Assembly: GCA_007692755.1 (NCBI GenBank) | Contig: REBL01000142.1 | Coordinates: forward strand, 1 to 61,347 | Length of the DNA stretch: 61,347 nucleotides | DNA from: Nodularia sp. (in: cyanobacteria) | Lineage (GTDB): Bacteria > Cyanobacteriota > Cyanobacteriia > Cyanobacteriales > Nostocaceae | Direction: 5' to 3' | In this document: positions 17,604 to 26,345 of the stretch, one piece after another | Layout of the letters: each line of letters starts with the position of its first letter | How positions within the stretch are numbered: the first letter of the stretch is position 1 | Translations under genes and position numbers: made by a program | The notes under the pieces: generated by a model | What the model was told of the DNA's origin: nothing | Seen by the model: the letters and a program-made list of their open reading frames with translations, nothing else | Databases searched by the model: none

Positions 17604-17828
17604 ATGACTCAAATTCCTGTATCTGAAGCATCTCAAAATTTACCAGAATTGATTGAAGCAGCGCTTTCTGGTGAGGAGATCATCATCATGAAGGAAAATA
17701 TACCAGTTATCAAGTTAACTCCTGTAGTTCCTGTAAAACGCCGTCGTCAGCCTGGAAGTGCAAAGGGTTTAATAACCTTGTCTGAGGACTTTGATGCACC
17801 TTTGGAAGATTTTCAGGATTATATGTAA
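17604..17828 (+). CDS. Antitoxin, Phd/YefM type
   Basis: This 74-residue protein has the Phd/YefM N-terminal DNA-binding fold pattern 'VSEASQNLPELIEAALSGEE' and 'IIMKENIPVIKLTPV', then a basic stretch (KRRRQ). The C-terminal acidic tail 'LSEDFDAPLEDF' is typical for binding a PIN-domain toxin. The stop overlaps the toxin start as TAATG, so the pair is translationally coupled. It should neutralise the downstream VapC and autoregulate the operon. Confidence 0.9.
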   Translation: MTQIPVSEASQNLPELIEAALSGEEIIIMKENIPVIKLTPVVPVKRRRQPGSAKGLITLSEDFDAPLEDFQDYM

Positions 17829-18220
17829 TGATGTTTTTACTAGATACGCATACTTTTATTTGGTATGTGATGGATAATTCAAGACTGAGTAATCAGGTAA
17901 TAGAATTAATAAATGATGAAAATAATCAAATTTTTGTCAGCGTAGCTAGTCTCTGGGAAATAGCAATCAAGCAAAGTATAGGTAAATTTACTTTTAATCA
18001 GCCCCTGCCATTTGAGATATTTATCACCCAGCAACTTCATTTGAATGATTTCAGTTTACTTGAGATCAAAATTAGTCATGTTGCCGTGATCTCATCACTA
18101 CCCTTACATCATCGTGACCCATTTGATAGATTGTTAATTGCACAGTCTATAGTGGAAAATATACCATTACTGAGTGCTGATCAGATTTTTGATGCGTATC
18201 CGATTCAGCGTTTGTGGTAG
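17828..18220 (+). CDS. vapC: PIN-domain toxin (VapC-like)
   Basis: The 130-residue protein is a PIN-domain ribonuclease. It has the catalytic acids Asp6 ('FLLDTHTFIWY'), Glu44 ('SLWEIAIK'), Asp97/Asp100 ('RDPFDRLLIAQ') and Asp118 ('LSADQIFDAY'). 'DTHTFIW' at the N-terminus and the Phd-type partner match the VapC subfamily common in cyanobacteria. Target RNA cannot be read from sequence. It starts at the ATG overlapping the antitoxin stop; a second ATG follows immediately. The pair forms part of an accessory block between rbcS and rca. Confidence 0.9.
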   Translation: MMFLLDTHTFIWYVMDNSRLSNQVIELINDENNQIFVSVASLWEIAIKQSIGKFTFNQPLPFEIFITQQLHLNDFSLLEIKISHVAVISSLPLHHRDPFDRLLIAQSIVENIPLLSADQIFDAYPIQRLW

Positions 18221-18308
18221 GTAGCACTTAATTTATACCAAAAGATAAATTAACAAGTTGCACCAAAAAAACTTAGCATGATTTTAATAAGTTGTAATCA
18301 ATAATTTT

Positions 18309-19571
18309 ATGAGTTACTACATTGCTCCCCGCTTTCTAGACAAACTTGGCGTTCACATTACCAAAAATTTCTTAAATCTACCTGGGGTGAGAGTTCCCGT
18401 GATTTTAGGGATTCATGGACGCAAAGGCGAAGGAAAGACATTTCAGTGTCAGTTAGTCTTCGAGAAAATGGGTATCGAAGTGACTAACATATCTGGTGGA
18501 GAATTGGAGAGTCCCGATGCTGGCGACCCGGCGCGGTTGATTCGTTTGCGTTATCGGGAAACCGCAGAATTAATCAAAGTGCGTGGCAAAATGTGTGTGC
18601 TGATGATTAATGATTTAGATGCAGGTGCGGGACGCTTCGATGAGGGTACTCAATATACTGTAAATACTCAGTTGGTAAATGCCACACTGATGAATATTGC
18701 TGATAATCCTACAGATGTGCAGTTACCTGGAAGCTACGATTCGACACCCTTACATCGTGTCCCGATTATTGTCACAGGGAATGATTTTTCCACTCTCTAC
18801 GCGCCATTAATTCGGGATGGACGGATGGAGAAATTTTACTGGGAACCAGATAGAGACGATAAGGTGGGAATTGTTAGCGGAATTTTTGAGTCAGATGGAC
18901 TTTCTCGGCGGGAAGTTGAACAGCTCGTTGATACTTATCCTCATCAATCTATTGACTTTTATAGCGCCTTGCGATCGCGTATTTATGATGAACAAGTACG
19001 TGAATTTATCCATAAAGTAGGTTTCGAGAGCGTATCGTTGCGTATCGTTAACAGTGGAGAGAAGCCTCCAGAGTTTAAAAAGCCGGATTTCAGCTTGTCT
19101 AACCTGATTGAGGCTGGTAACTTCATGGTAGGTGAACAACAAAGGGTGGAAAATTCCCAATTGGTTGATGAATACAATCGACTGAATCGCGGGAGTAAAA
19201 ATTATCAACCTGCACCACCTGCACCTGTGACACCTAGTAATGGTTCCCAGCAACCTAAAAACGGGAATGGATTTCAGACCCCAAAAGGGTCAAATACTCA
19301 TTTAAGCCTAGAGACACAAGAACAAATCCGGCAAATTTTAGCTCAAGGTCACAGAATTAACTTTGAACACGTAGATGAACGTCGTTTCCGCATGGGTTCT
19401 TGGCAAAGTTGCGGTACAACTCAGATCAATGCTGAGTGGGATGCAATATCAGCGTTAGAATCCTGTTTAGCTGAATACGAGGGTGAGTATGTGCGCTTGG
19501 TAGGAATTGATCCGCAAGCTAAACGGCGAATTGTGGAAACGATTATTCAGCGTCCAAATGGTAAAAATTAA
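18309..19571 (+). CDS. rca: RuBisCO activase-like AAA+ protein with C-terminal small-subunit-like domain
   Basis: The 420-residue protein starts with a AAA+ module closely like plant RuBisCO activase: 'LNLPGVRVPVILGIHGRKGE', Walker A 'GRKGEGKT' (about residues 37-44), Walker B 'MCVLMINDLDAGAGR', and 'VPIIVTGNDFSTLYAPLIRDG'. A Pro/Asn-rich linker (about 290-330) leads to a domain resembling RbcS: 'LETQEQIRQILAQGHRINFE' and 'GEYVRLVGIDPQAKRRI'. Such fused small-subunit-like domains are known in Nostocales activases and bind RuBisCO in condensates. It would release inhibitory sugar phosphates from RuBisCO. It is on the rbc strand but separated from rbcS by about 2.4 kb of accessory genes. Confidence 0.93.
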   Translation: MSYYIAPRFLDKLGVHITKNFLNLPGVRVPVILGIHGRKGEGKTFQCQLVFEKMGIEVTNISGGELESPDAGDPARLIRLRYRETAELIKVRGKMCVLMINDLDAGAGRFDEGTQYTVNTQLVNATLMNIADNPTDVQLPGSYDSTPLHRVPIIVTGNDFSTLYAPLIRDGRMEKFYWEPDRDDKVGIVSGIFESDGLSRREVEQLVDTYPHQSIDFYSALRSRIYDEQVREFIHKVGFESVSLRIVNSGEKPPEFKKPDFSLSNLIEAGNFMVGEQQRVENSQLVDEYNRLNRGSKNYQPAPPAPVTPSNGSQQPKNGNGFQTPKGSNTHLSLETQEQIRQILAQGHRINFEHVDERRFRMGSWQSCGTTQINAEWDAISALESCLAEYEGEYVRLVGIDPQAKRRIVETIIQRPNGKN

Positions 19572-19598
19572 TTAGTTAAGATTAGCACAATCATGTCA

Positions 19599-19713
19599 CC
19601 CCACCCCCAACCCCTCCCCGCAAGCGAGGCTACCGTGTACACACAAGTCGGGAATTGTTTTTTTCTGGCATAAGACCCCACCCCTAGCCCCTCCCCGCAA
19701 GCGAGGAGGGGAG
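19599..19713. repeat. Two copies of a C-rich repeat with CGCAAGCG core downstream of rca
   Basis: CCCCTCCCCGCAAGCGAGG occurs within 19599-19629 and again within 19676-19713. The second copy forms a hairpin (CCCCTCC / GGAGGGG around CCGCAAGCGA). It lies between the convergent rca and phospholipase D-like genes and could act as a transcription end signal. It is a dispersed repeat type often seen in Nostoc-like genomes. Confidence 0.65.
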
Positions 19714-19786
19714 ATAAAGCAAAGGTTTGGCAGGTTTTTGCGTTTCGTAAGTATTCAACCGGACTTAATCTCAGAAGTTATAAAAA

Positions 19787-21127
19787 TCACAACAGAGATT
19801 TAAAAAGTAGTCCAAAACGACCGCGAATTCTTTCTGTCACAGGGCGGTTTTCCCATTCAGAACGAGTCAGACATTGGCTACTAGCCAGTGCATCGACAAA
19901 AAAACTGTCAATTTTCTCGATTAGTTCGGGTTTGTTGCTGGAAACATTTAATTCATCATTGAGAGAAGAACTACGCGGATCAAAATTGGCACTTCCTGTA
20001 CTTACCCATTGGTCATCAATTAAAGCTAATTTGGCGTGACTCATACTTGGTTGATATTCGCAAATTTCAACTCCGGCGCTGAGAAGTTCATCATATAATT
20101 CGCGGGAGGCAAAATGGACAAGGGGCTTATCATTTTTATTGCTCATTGTCAATACCCGCACATCAACTCCACTTTTTTTAGCTTTAATCAGCGCACTACG
20201 TGTATTAGGATCTGGGACAAAATAAGGACTACTAATCCAAATACGCTCTCTAGCTGCTAAAAAGCTAATTTGAAATAGCATTCGCATTGATGATTCGTTC
20301 AGCTTAGAAGTGCTATCTGTAATAAACAGTGTGCTTCCTGACTCTGGCTGCACTTCAATTAAGTCCTGTCCCAGATCCACAGTACCGCCAACATAAGCCC
20401 AATTTTGCATAAACTTGCCTTCGAGAATGCTGGCAATTTTCCCTGAATAACTCACCTCAAATTCTAGCCAAGGGGCAGTATCGCCAATATCGGGGTCACC
20501 ATCCCATTTATCTGAAACCCCTGCACCTCCTATCATTACCTGCTGACTATCAATCAACAATAATTTCCGGTGGTTGCGAGAATTGTATTCCAGCGGCACT
20601 CTCCAATCAAATTCTCTGAAAAAGTTAATCTCTACACCTGCTTCTCGTAATCTCTGCCAATAGTCTTCAGGGATAGAATCTGTGCCATAATCGTCAAGCA
20701 AAAGTTGTACTTTTACCCCTGCTTGGCTACGTTCGATCAGACTTGCGGCAAATTCGTCGGCACGGCGACCAGGTGTCATGTAGTAGGTTTCAAAGCGAAT
20801 TGCGCGTTTAGCATCCCGAATGGCTTGGAGTCGCGCCGCATAAATAGCATCTGAACCCACCCAAAAGCCAGTTAATTGACCATTAGTAGCCACAGCATTG
20901 GATAAACCAACTACTAATAGAGGAAATCGCGGATCTGCCAAACTGGGAACATTTCTAATATCGTAATCAACTTTTGGCAGGAAAAATCCTCGGACGTACA
21001 AAAAGCCGAAACCGAAAATCAGTAAAGTAAAAATGCCACCGCCAAAGTAAAATATCCTTTTTTTATCTGCTTCCCTAAGTTTGGGGAAATTTTTCGCTTT
21101 TGTGGTCATATCTGGCCAGGGACACAT
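19787..21127 (-). CDS. Phospholipase D-like / cardiolipin synthase-like membrane protein
   Basis: The 446-residue protein has one N-terminal transmembrane segment (about 22-43) and two phospholipase D catalytic motifs. The first is in 'NSRNHRKLLLIDSQQVMIGG' (H-x-K-x4-D); the second is 'SMSHAKLALIDDQWVSTGSA', followed by 'NFDPRSSSLNDELN'. This two-HKD layout fits cardiolipin synthase or a related phosphatidyltransferase/phospholipase. Its anchor suggests action at the membrane surface. Family length is usual. Both an ATG at 21127 and one at 21109 are possible starts; neither has a clear ribosome binding site. It is convergent with rca. Confidence 0.85.
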   Translation of the reverse strand: MCPWPDMTTKAKNFPKLREADKKRIFYFGGGIFTLLIFGFGFLYVRGFFLPKVDYDIRNVPSLADPRFPLLVVGLSNAVATNGQLTGFWVGSDAIYAARLQAIRDAKRAIRFETYYMTPGRRADEFAASLIERSQAGVKVQLLLDDYGTDSIPEDYWQRLREAGVEINFFREFDWRVPLEYNSRNHRKLLLIDSQQVMIGGAGVSDKWDGDPDIGDTAPWLEFEVSYSGKIASILEGKFMQNWAYVGGTVDLGQDLIEVQPESGSTLFITDSTSKLNESSMRMLFQISFLAARERIWISSPYFVPDPNTRSALIKAKKSGVDVRVLTMSNKNDKPLVHFASRELYDELLSAGVEICEYQPSMSHAKLALIDDQWVSTGSANFDPRSSSLNDELNVSSNKPELIEKIDSFFVDALASSQCLTRSEWENRPVTERIRGRFGLLFKSLL

Positions 21128-21167
21128 TTTGCTATTTGGGAGAATCTATATTCTCCCAAACAACTAC

Positions 21168-21977
21168 TCAGGCTGACCAGTTTTCGCGGAAGTCAGCGTA
21201 CAAACTCAGCCCACCGTCCACAAATAGGGTTTGACCAGTAATGTAGCCAGCATCATCTGAGGCTAAAAAAGCGACGGCTGCGGCCATTTCTTCTGTCGTT
21301 CCCGCACGACACATGGGGATATGACTTTCTACAGTGGCCTTTTTTTCGGGGTCATCTATCCAAGCTTGATTGATTGGTGTGACTGTCGCTCCTGGTGCTA
21401 CAGCATTGACGCGAATGCCTCGATTCGCATATTCTAATGCTAGGGTTTTAGTGAGATTTTCCATGCCACCTTTGCTGATGGAATAACTCAGATATGTAGG
21501 TCGGGGAATAATTTCGTGAACACTGGAAATATTGATGATTACTCCGGAATGGTTTTGGGATAAAAGATGTTTGATAGTTTCACGGGCGCAGAGAAAAGCA
21601 CCCCGGAGGTTAACTGCTAGGACTTGATCGAAGTCTGCGGTGGTCAGTTCGTGAGATGGGCATTCTGTTTGAATGCCGGCATTGTTAATCAGAATATCTA
21701 AGCTACCAAAGTTGTCAACTACACTGTTGACCATTGACACAATATCTGTTTCTTGGGAAACATCACCTTTTACTAAAAGCGATCGCATTCCGCAATTTTC
21801 GATGTCTTTACAGGCTTTTTCCACTGCCATTGCTTCCGTATCCGCCCCTGATTCTGGGGTTCTGCGGTAGTTAATCGCTATATTACACCCGAATTGGGCA
21901 AGTTTGACTGCGATCGCCTGACCAATACCTGAAGTTGCACCTGTAACTAGCGCATTCTTTCCTTGTAATCCTTTCAT
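21168..21977 (-). CDS. Short-chain dehydrogenase, glucose 1-dehydrogenase-like
   Basis: The 269-residue protein is a classical SDR. It has the NAD(P)-binding 'VTGATSGIGQAIA', 'INYRRTP' after strand 2 (suggesting NADP), 'ILINNAGIQ', catalytic Ser in 'INISSVHEIIPRPTY', and the YxxxK motif in 'YSISKGGMENLTKTLA'. 'AGYITGQTLFVDGGLSLY' is the usual SDR C-terminal block. Sequence style fits glucose 1-dehydrogenase or a 3-oxoacyl reductase-like enzyme; substrate is not determined. The ATG at 21977 is used since the codon further upstream is TTG. It is 41 bp upstream of the phospholipase D-like gene, so the two may be cotranscribed. Confidence 0.88.
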   Translation of the reverse strand: MKGLQGKNALVTGATSGIGQAIAVKLAQFGCNIAINYRRTPESGADTEAMAVEKACKDIENCGMRSLLVKGDVSQETDIVSMVNSVVDNFGSLDILINNAGIQTECPSHELTTADFDQVLAVNLRGAFLCARETIKHLLSQNHSGVIINISSVHEIIPRPTYLSYSISKGGMENLTKTLALEYANRGIRVNAVAPGATVTPINQAWIDDPEKKATVESHIPMCRAGTTEEMAAAVAFLASDDAGYITGQTLFVDGGLSLYADFRENWSA

Positions 21978-22277
21978 AGTCAAATTATCTCGTATTAAGT
22001 GAGAGACTAGGAACTGGGGAAGAAGAAAGCAAAACTAATGTTCTGTTTTTTCTGCGTCCCTCTGCCTATTCTCTCCAATACTTAGCCTTTTAACTTCTAC
22101 TATGTGGTACTAGTACAGCACGGTGTAAATATGCATACCCTTTCCAAATCCCAAAATAAAAGCAAAAGCCTTTTGACTCTTCTGGTGCGAGACGCTACGC
22201 GGTAAGCGCAGCTATGCCGTAGGCTTTACGACTGCGCTCAGGGTAAACTTTTGACTTCCGCACAGCGGCTGCTAGTC
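21978..22277. other. Spacer with a GC-rich dispersed repeat
   Basis: The first 200 bp are AT-rich and featureless. The segment 22187-22244 is a GC-rich dispersed repeat containing AAGCGCAGCTATGCCGTAGG. Its 28-bp core (22203-22230) reappears inverted at 34709-34736 with one mismatch. Confidence 0.7.
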
Positions 22278-22919
22278 TTACAGCAGATTAGCTGGTACTT
22301 CTTCTGGAACTACCCAATAATAAATGGTGCGGCCATCCACCTTCAATGTCTGTTCTGGTTCCCATTCACCCATATCAAAGGCATGGGAAACAATCCGTGT
22401 TCCTGGCTTGAGTTGCTGTAATAGCTGGGGACGGAGTTTGAGGTTAATGTCAGGCAATAGGTAAAGTGTGACTACCGTAGCTTCACTAAAATCAGATTTA
22501 AACAAATCTTGCTGTACAAATTGTACGCGATCGCTAACTCCTGCTTCCTGTGCATTTACAGTAGCTTCCTGTACCAGTTCTGGGTTAATTTCTACACCCA
22601 CACCTCTAGTACCATACTTTTGGGCAGCTGTGGTTACAATGCGGCCATCACCACTACCAAGGTCATAAAGCACATCATTTTCGCCTACTTTTGCTACTTC
22701 CAACATGGCATCTACTACTGCCTGAGGTGTTGGCACATAAGGCACATCACCCGGACGTTCTTGGGGTTTAGTTGTGGTTTCGGTTTGTCCCGCTAAGGTA
22801 GATGTTTCTGGAGCTTCCGCTTCCACATTCGGTTCTTGCTGTGTGCATCCGACAAATCCCAAGCTTGTGAGACTAACTCCTGTCGCCAGTAAAAACAGCA
22901 TTTTTTTGTAATTCATCAA
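22278..22919 (-). CDS. Class I SAM-dependent methyltransferase with lipoprotein signal
   Basis: The 213-residue protein starts with a lipoprotein-type signal: 'MMNYKKMLFLLATGVSLTSL' then 'GFVGC' with Cys25 as the lipidation site, followed by an acidic linker. The rest is a small methyltransferase: motif I 'VLYDLGSGDGRIVTTAA', acidic strand-2 end 'GVGVEINPELVQEA', and 'VQFVQQDLFKSDF'. The combination is odd because SAM is not expected outside the cytoplasm. Either the signal sequence only anchors the protein from inside, or the domain has another ligand. The substrate is unknown. It lies 76 bp after the APC permease on the same strand. Confidence 0.8.
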   Translation of the reverse strand: MMNYKKMLFLLATGVSLTSLGFVGCTQQEPNVEAEAPETSTLAGQTETTTKPQERPGDVPYVPTPQAVVDAMLEVAKVGENDVLYDLGSGDGRIVTTAAQKYGTRGVGVEINPELVQEATVNAQEAGVSDRVQFVQQDLFKSDFSEATVVTLYLLPDINLKLRPQLLQQLKPGTRIVSHAFDMGEWEPEQTLKVDGRTIYYWVVPEEVPANLL

Positions 22920-22995
22920 TTTTTTCCTTGATTGATAGTATTTGATAATCAGCGGTCAGTATTAAACCATTTCTCCCCACTCTCTAGTTAGTTTC

Positions 22996-24357
22996 TCACA
23001 CTCTCCCTTGGCGATGGCGATTCCAAAACCACAGGGGGATTCCGGCTGCTACGACCAAAACGCCTACAGATGCTCCTTCACCCGTGTAAGCCAAGCTTGA
23101 GTAAAGCAAATAGCCACAAGACGCACAAAATAGCAACGGTGTCAAGGGGTAAAGTGGTACACGAAAGGGGCGTGATATTTCGGGTTCCCGGATTCGTAGC
23201 ACAAACAGAGATACACCTGAAAGCAGAAAGAAGAACCAAAATACGGGGGCGGTGTAATCTACCATCGTTTCAAAGCCTTCGTAAATCGTGCCTAAGTAAA
23301 CCAATGCTAAGGCGATCGCCAGTTGCAATAGAAAGGCTTCGATGGGAGTGCTGTGACTTTTTTGCCAACGCCCCATAAAACTAAACAGGGAAAAATCCTG
23401 ACCTAAAGCGTAATTTGTCCGCGCGCCGGTGAAAATTGTGGCGTTAATTGCTCCCAAGGTGGAAACTGCAATCAACAGGCTGATAAATACGGCTCCGGTT
23501 TCACCCCAAATTGAGCGCATTAAATCGGCGGCGACTGCTTCTGATCCAGCCATGTTTGATAAGCCTAATCCTTGGAGGTAAGCTAAATTTATCAGTAGGT
23601 AAATACCAGTGATGATGCCAATACTCCAAAGTAGCGATCGCAGAATGTTGCGTTGTTTATTGTGCATTTCTGCCGAAATATACGCCGCTTCATTCCAGCC
23701 ACCATAAGACAATAGTACAAACACCATCGCCAATCCCCAATTGCCTGATGATGCAGGTTCTGTAGGCACTGTGGAGTTAGGCAGAGTAGTGAGTCCCAAA
23801 AATACTACCAGTAACAAACCCAGAACCTTGGCCAGAGACAGCCAGTTTTGTGTCCACTTACCTTGTTGCAAACCGAGAATATTTAAAGCAGTTAATAGGG
23901 CGATCGCCCCTGCTGCATAAATAGAAGATGAAAACGTACCTAAGCGCCATATTTGACTTGCATAGTCACCAAATACAAATGCCAACAGCACAATTGAACC
24001 TGTTTGAATCACAGTCATTCGCGCCCAGGCAAATAAAAAGGCAACTTCTCGCCCAAATGAACGCTTGAGATAATAGTAAACACCTCCAACATTGGGATAC
24101 GCTGTGGCTAACTCTGCATAACACAAGGCTCCCACCAGAGATACCAAGCCACCAGCGAACCACAACAGCAGTACAGCCAGATTGCTACCTGCTTGAATTG
24201 CCACTAATGCCGGAGTTTCAAAAATCCCCACCCCGATGACAATACCCACAATCAGCGCTACTGCATCGGATAACGTCAGCAATGACTTGGGAGATCCTGC
24301 TTCATCTGTCGCTCCTGACTCAACTAAATTGTAGTTTTCCTGACTACTCACATTCAT
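22996..24357 (-). CDS. APC-superfamily amino acid permease
   Basis: The 453-residue protein has about 12 hydrophobic segments and the APC start pattern 'LTLSDAVALIVGIVIGVGIF' with the Gly-rich unwound TM1 motif. 'FETPALVAIQAG', 'LCYAELATAYPNVGGVYYYL', 'SYGGWNEAAYISAEMHN' and 'TGARTNYALGQD' fit the LAT/APA branch. It would carry amino acids or related amines in exchange or with protons; substrate cannot be called. The ATG at 24357 fits. Downstream is the lipoprotein methyltransferase. Confidence 0.88.
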   Translation of the reverse strand: MNVSSQENYNLVESGATDEAGSPKSLLTLSDAVALIVGIVIGVGIFETPALVAIQAGSNLAVLLLWFAGGLVSLVGALCYAELATAYPNVGGVYYYLKRSFGREVAFLFAWARMTVIQTGSIVLLAFVFGDYASQIWRLGTFSSSIYAAGAIALLTALNILGLQQGKWTQNWLSLAKVLGLLLVVFLGLTTLPNSTVPTEPASSGNWGLAMVFVLLSYGGWNEAAYISAEMHNKQRNILRSLLWSIGIITGIYLLINLAYLQGLGLSNMAGSEAVAADLMRSIWGETGAVFISLLIAVSTLGAINATIFTGARTNYALGQDFSLFSFMGRWQKSHSTPIEAFLLQLAIALALVYLGTIYEGFETMVDYTAPVFWFFFLLSGVSLFVLRIREPEISRPFRVPLYPLTPLLFCASCGYLLYSSLAYTGEGASVGVLVVAAGIPLWFWNRHRQGRV

Positions 24358-24433
24358 ACCTCATTCGTGTTGAGCATACCGAGCGAAGAACAATCCTCAG
24401 TATAGCCAAGACTTTAAAATTCAAATCTCAGCA

Positions 24434-24841
24434 CTATTTTTTCTTTCGTGGGACTCGGTTGCGGCCACCAGCCCAAGGAGGGGGACCTTCGGGAGAGCGA
24501 ATTTCAATCACCGAGCCTGTGGCGCGAGTTATGGTAAAAGCATCAAATTCATCTCCTTTTTTGCCCAACTCACCAGTCACAGTCACTTGCTCTCCCTGAG
24601 AAAGGTTGATATTATGCCACCAACTCGGTCCAGCATCAACAATAATTTCTCCTGTGCCATCATTGAGGATGAATTTATTGCCAATGATGCTTTCTACTCT
24701 TCCAGCTATAGTGATGGCTCTAGGGCTTTGCAAATCACCAATGGGAGTTGTTTGTGCCAAAACCAATTGTGGAATCGACTGCACAGATATTGTGGCTGCT
24801 ATTACCGCGATTGTCAACTTTTGTAAAAATCGCTGCATCAT
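24434..24841 (-). CDS. Small exported OB-fold protein
   Basis: The 135-residue protein has a signal peptide ending near 'LVLAQT' and a domain with an OB-fold pattern: 'ITIAGRVESIIGNKFILNDG', 'TGEIIVDAGPSWWHNINLSQ' and 'GEQVTVTGELGKKGDEFDAF'. This resembles bacterial exported OB-fold proteins (YgiW/DUF5666-like) that bind small ligands. The C-terminus is basic and Pro/Gly-rich. It is probably periplasmic. Its ligand is unknown, and a proper family assignment would need a profile search. Alternate ATG codons at the start differ by one residue. Confidence 0.7.
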   Translation of the reverse strand: MMQRFLQKLTIAVIAATISVQSIPQLVLAQTTPIGDLQSPRAITIAGRVESIIGNKFILNDGTGEIIVDAGPSWWHNINLSQGEQVTVTGELGKKGDEFDAFTITRATGSVIEIRSPEGPPPWAGGRNRVPRKKK

Positions 24842-24977
24842 AGATGAAATCTCAGAAAACTTTGTAACTTAACACCTACATACAGAGTGAATTGGGCAGT
24901 AAATTCATCTCTCTGTAGTAGTTACAAAATATTCAGCAATACAATACATCTGGGGGTATGCTTTTTGGCGATTTCTG

Positions 24978-26345
24978 CTATAACTTTAAAATCCATCGAG
25001 CCACGTTGAGGTAAATTAAAACTCCCAAGACATCAACAGCAGTGGTAATAAAGGGTGCTGACATCAAAGCCGGATCTAGCTTCATCTTACGGAATAAAAA
25101 TGGCAATGCCGAACCAGCAAATGAGGCGATTAAGCAGATAGCAAATAGACTAATCCCTACAGCCAGGGCTACTTCAAAATTACCTTGCAAGAAGTATGCC
25201 CAGACGATGACTACAGTACCTAACATCCCTCCCAGCAGTAGACCCGCGATCGCTTCTCGTTTGACTATATTTAAAGCTTCACTAGGGCGAACGTCCTCTG
25301 TATTCAAGCCTCGAATCACCACAGTTGAAGACTGCGCTCCCACGTTCCCACCTGTATCAATCAACAAGGGGATAAAGGCAGTTAAAGCAACTACTTTTTC
25401 TAAAATATCTTCTTGATTGGTAATTACCGCCGCCGTAGCACTATTGGTGACCAACAGAATCAATAACCACACTACGCGCTTACGAGCAACAGTAAATAAG
25501 TTAGTTTGAAAATAATTATCACCACCTGATTCGACACCACCCAATGTATAGATATCTTCTGTGGTTTCTTGTTCTAAAATATCCAGAACATCATCTACTG
25601 TGACAATACCCACTAGACGCTGTTCGGCATCTACCACAGGAATGGCTACAAAGTCGTAGTGCTGAATTGTCCGGGCTACTTCTTCTTGGTCAGTACCAGT
25701 ATTTACAAATACCGCATCACGGGTCATGATGCTGCCAATAGTTTGCTCTGGTTCAGCCAAAATTAGATCCCGCAGTGAGAGAATCCCAGTCAAGCGACGA
25801 GCATCATCAGTCACATAAATATAGTAAATAGTCTCTCTTAAGTTAGCCTGAGAACGAATTTGCGCTAGTGCCTGAGTAATGGTCAAATTTTCCTTGAGTG
25901 ACAGATACTCAGGAGTCATAATCCGCCCAGCCGTATTAGGCGCATAACCTAACAGCAAAGCAGTTGCATCCCGTTCCGAGGGACTCAGTTGTTCCAATAA
26001 TCGCCGGACAACTTTCGCCGGTAGTTCGTCAAACAGGCGCGCCCGATCATCAGGCGACATATAATCGACAATTTCCTGTACATCCTGACGCTTAAAATCT
26101 TCCAGTAGTGTCTGCTGTACACTAGGGTCAAGGTATTCAAATACTTCTATGGCCTCTCTTTTAGAAAGTAACCGAAAAGCGATCGCCTGGGTAGCTTCTG
26201 GTAAACCTTCAATGGATTCAGCAATATCTGCAACCTGAACTGGAACTAACAAAGCTTTAGCACCCTGAAAATTCTTTTGTTCTAGCAACACTTGCAGCTG
26301 CTCGCGCACTAGGTCTTGTAACTCTTGTCGGGATCTGCTTTGCAT
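24978..26345 (-). CDS. mgtE: Magnesium transporter MgtE
   Basis: MgtE is a homodimeric Mg2+ channel gated by cytosolic Mg2+. The 455-residue protein has the three usual parts. The N domain (about 1-135) includes 'VQQTLLEDFKRQDVQEIVDY' and 'DDRARLFDELPAKVVRRLLE'. Two CBS domains lie at about 140-265. The membrane domain (five segments, about 285-455) contains 'FIPLLIDTGGNVGAQSSTVV' and 'ALNIVKREAIAGLLLGGMLG'. The ATG at 26345 is the family start. The 409 bp upstream contain no recognised Mg2+ riboswitch. Confidence 0.95.
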   Translation of the reverse strand: MQSRSRQELQDLVREQLQVLLEQKNFQGAKALLVPVQVADIAESIEGLPEATQAIAFRLLSKREAIEVFEYLDPSVQQTLLEDFKRQDVQEIVDYMSPDDRARLFDELPAKVVRRLLEQLSPSERDATALLLGYAPNTAGRIMTPEYLSLKENLTITQALAQIRSQANLRETIYYIYVTDDARRLTGILSLRDLILAEPEQTIGSIMTRDAVFVNTGTDQEEVARTIQHYDFVAIPVVDAEQRLVGIVTVDDVLDILEQETTEDIYTLGGVESGGDNYFQTNLFTVARKRVVWLLILLVTNSATAAVITNQEDILEKVVALTAFIPLLIDTGGNVGAQSSTVVIRGLNTEDVRPSEALNIVKREAIAGLLLGGMLGTVVIVWAYFLQGNFEVALAVGISLFAICLIASFAGSALPFLFRKMKLDPALMSAPFITTAVDVLGVLIYLNVARWILKL

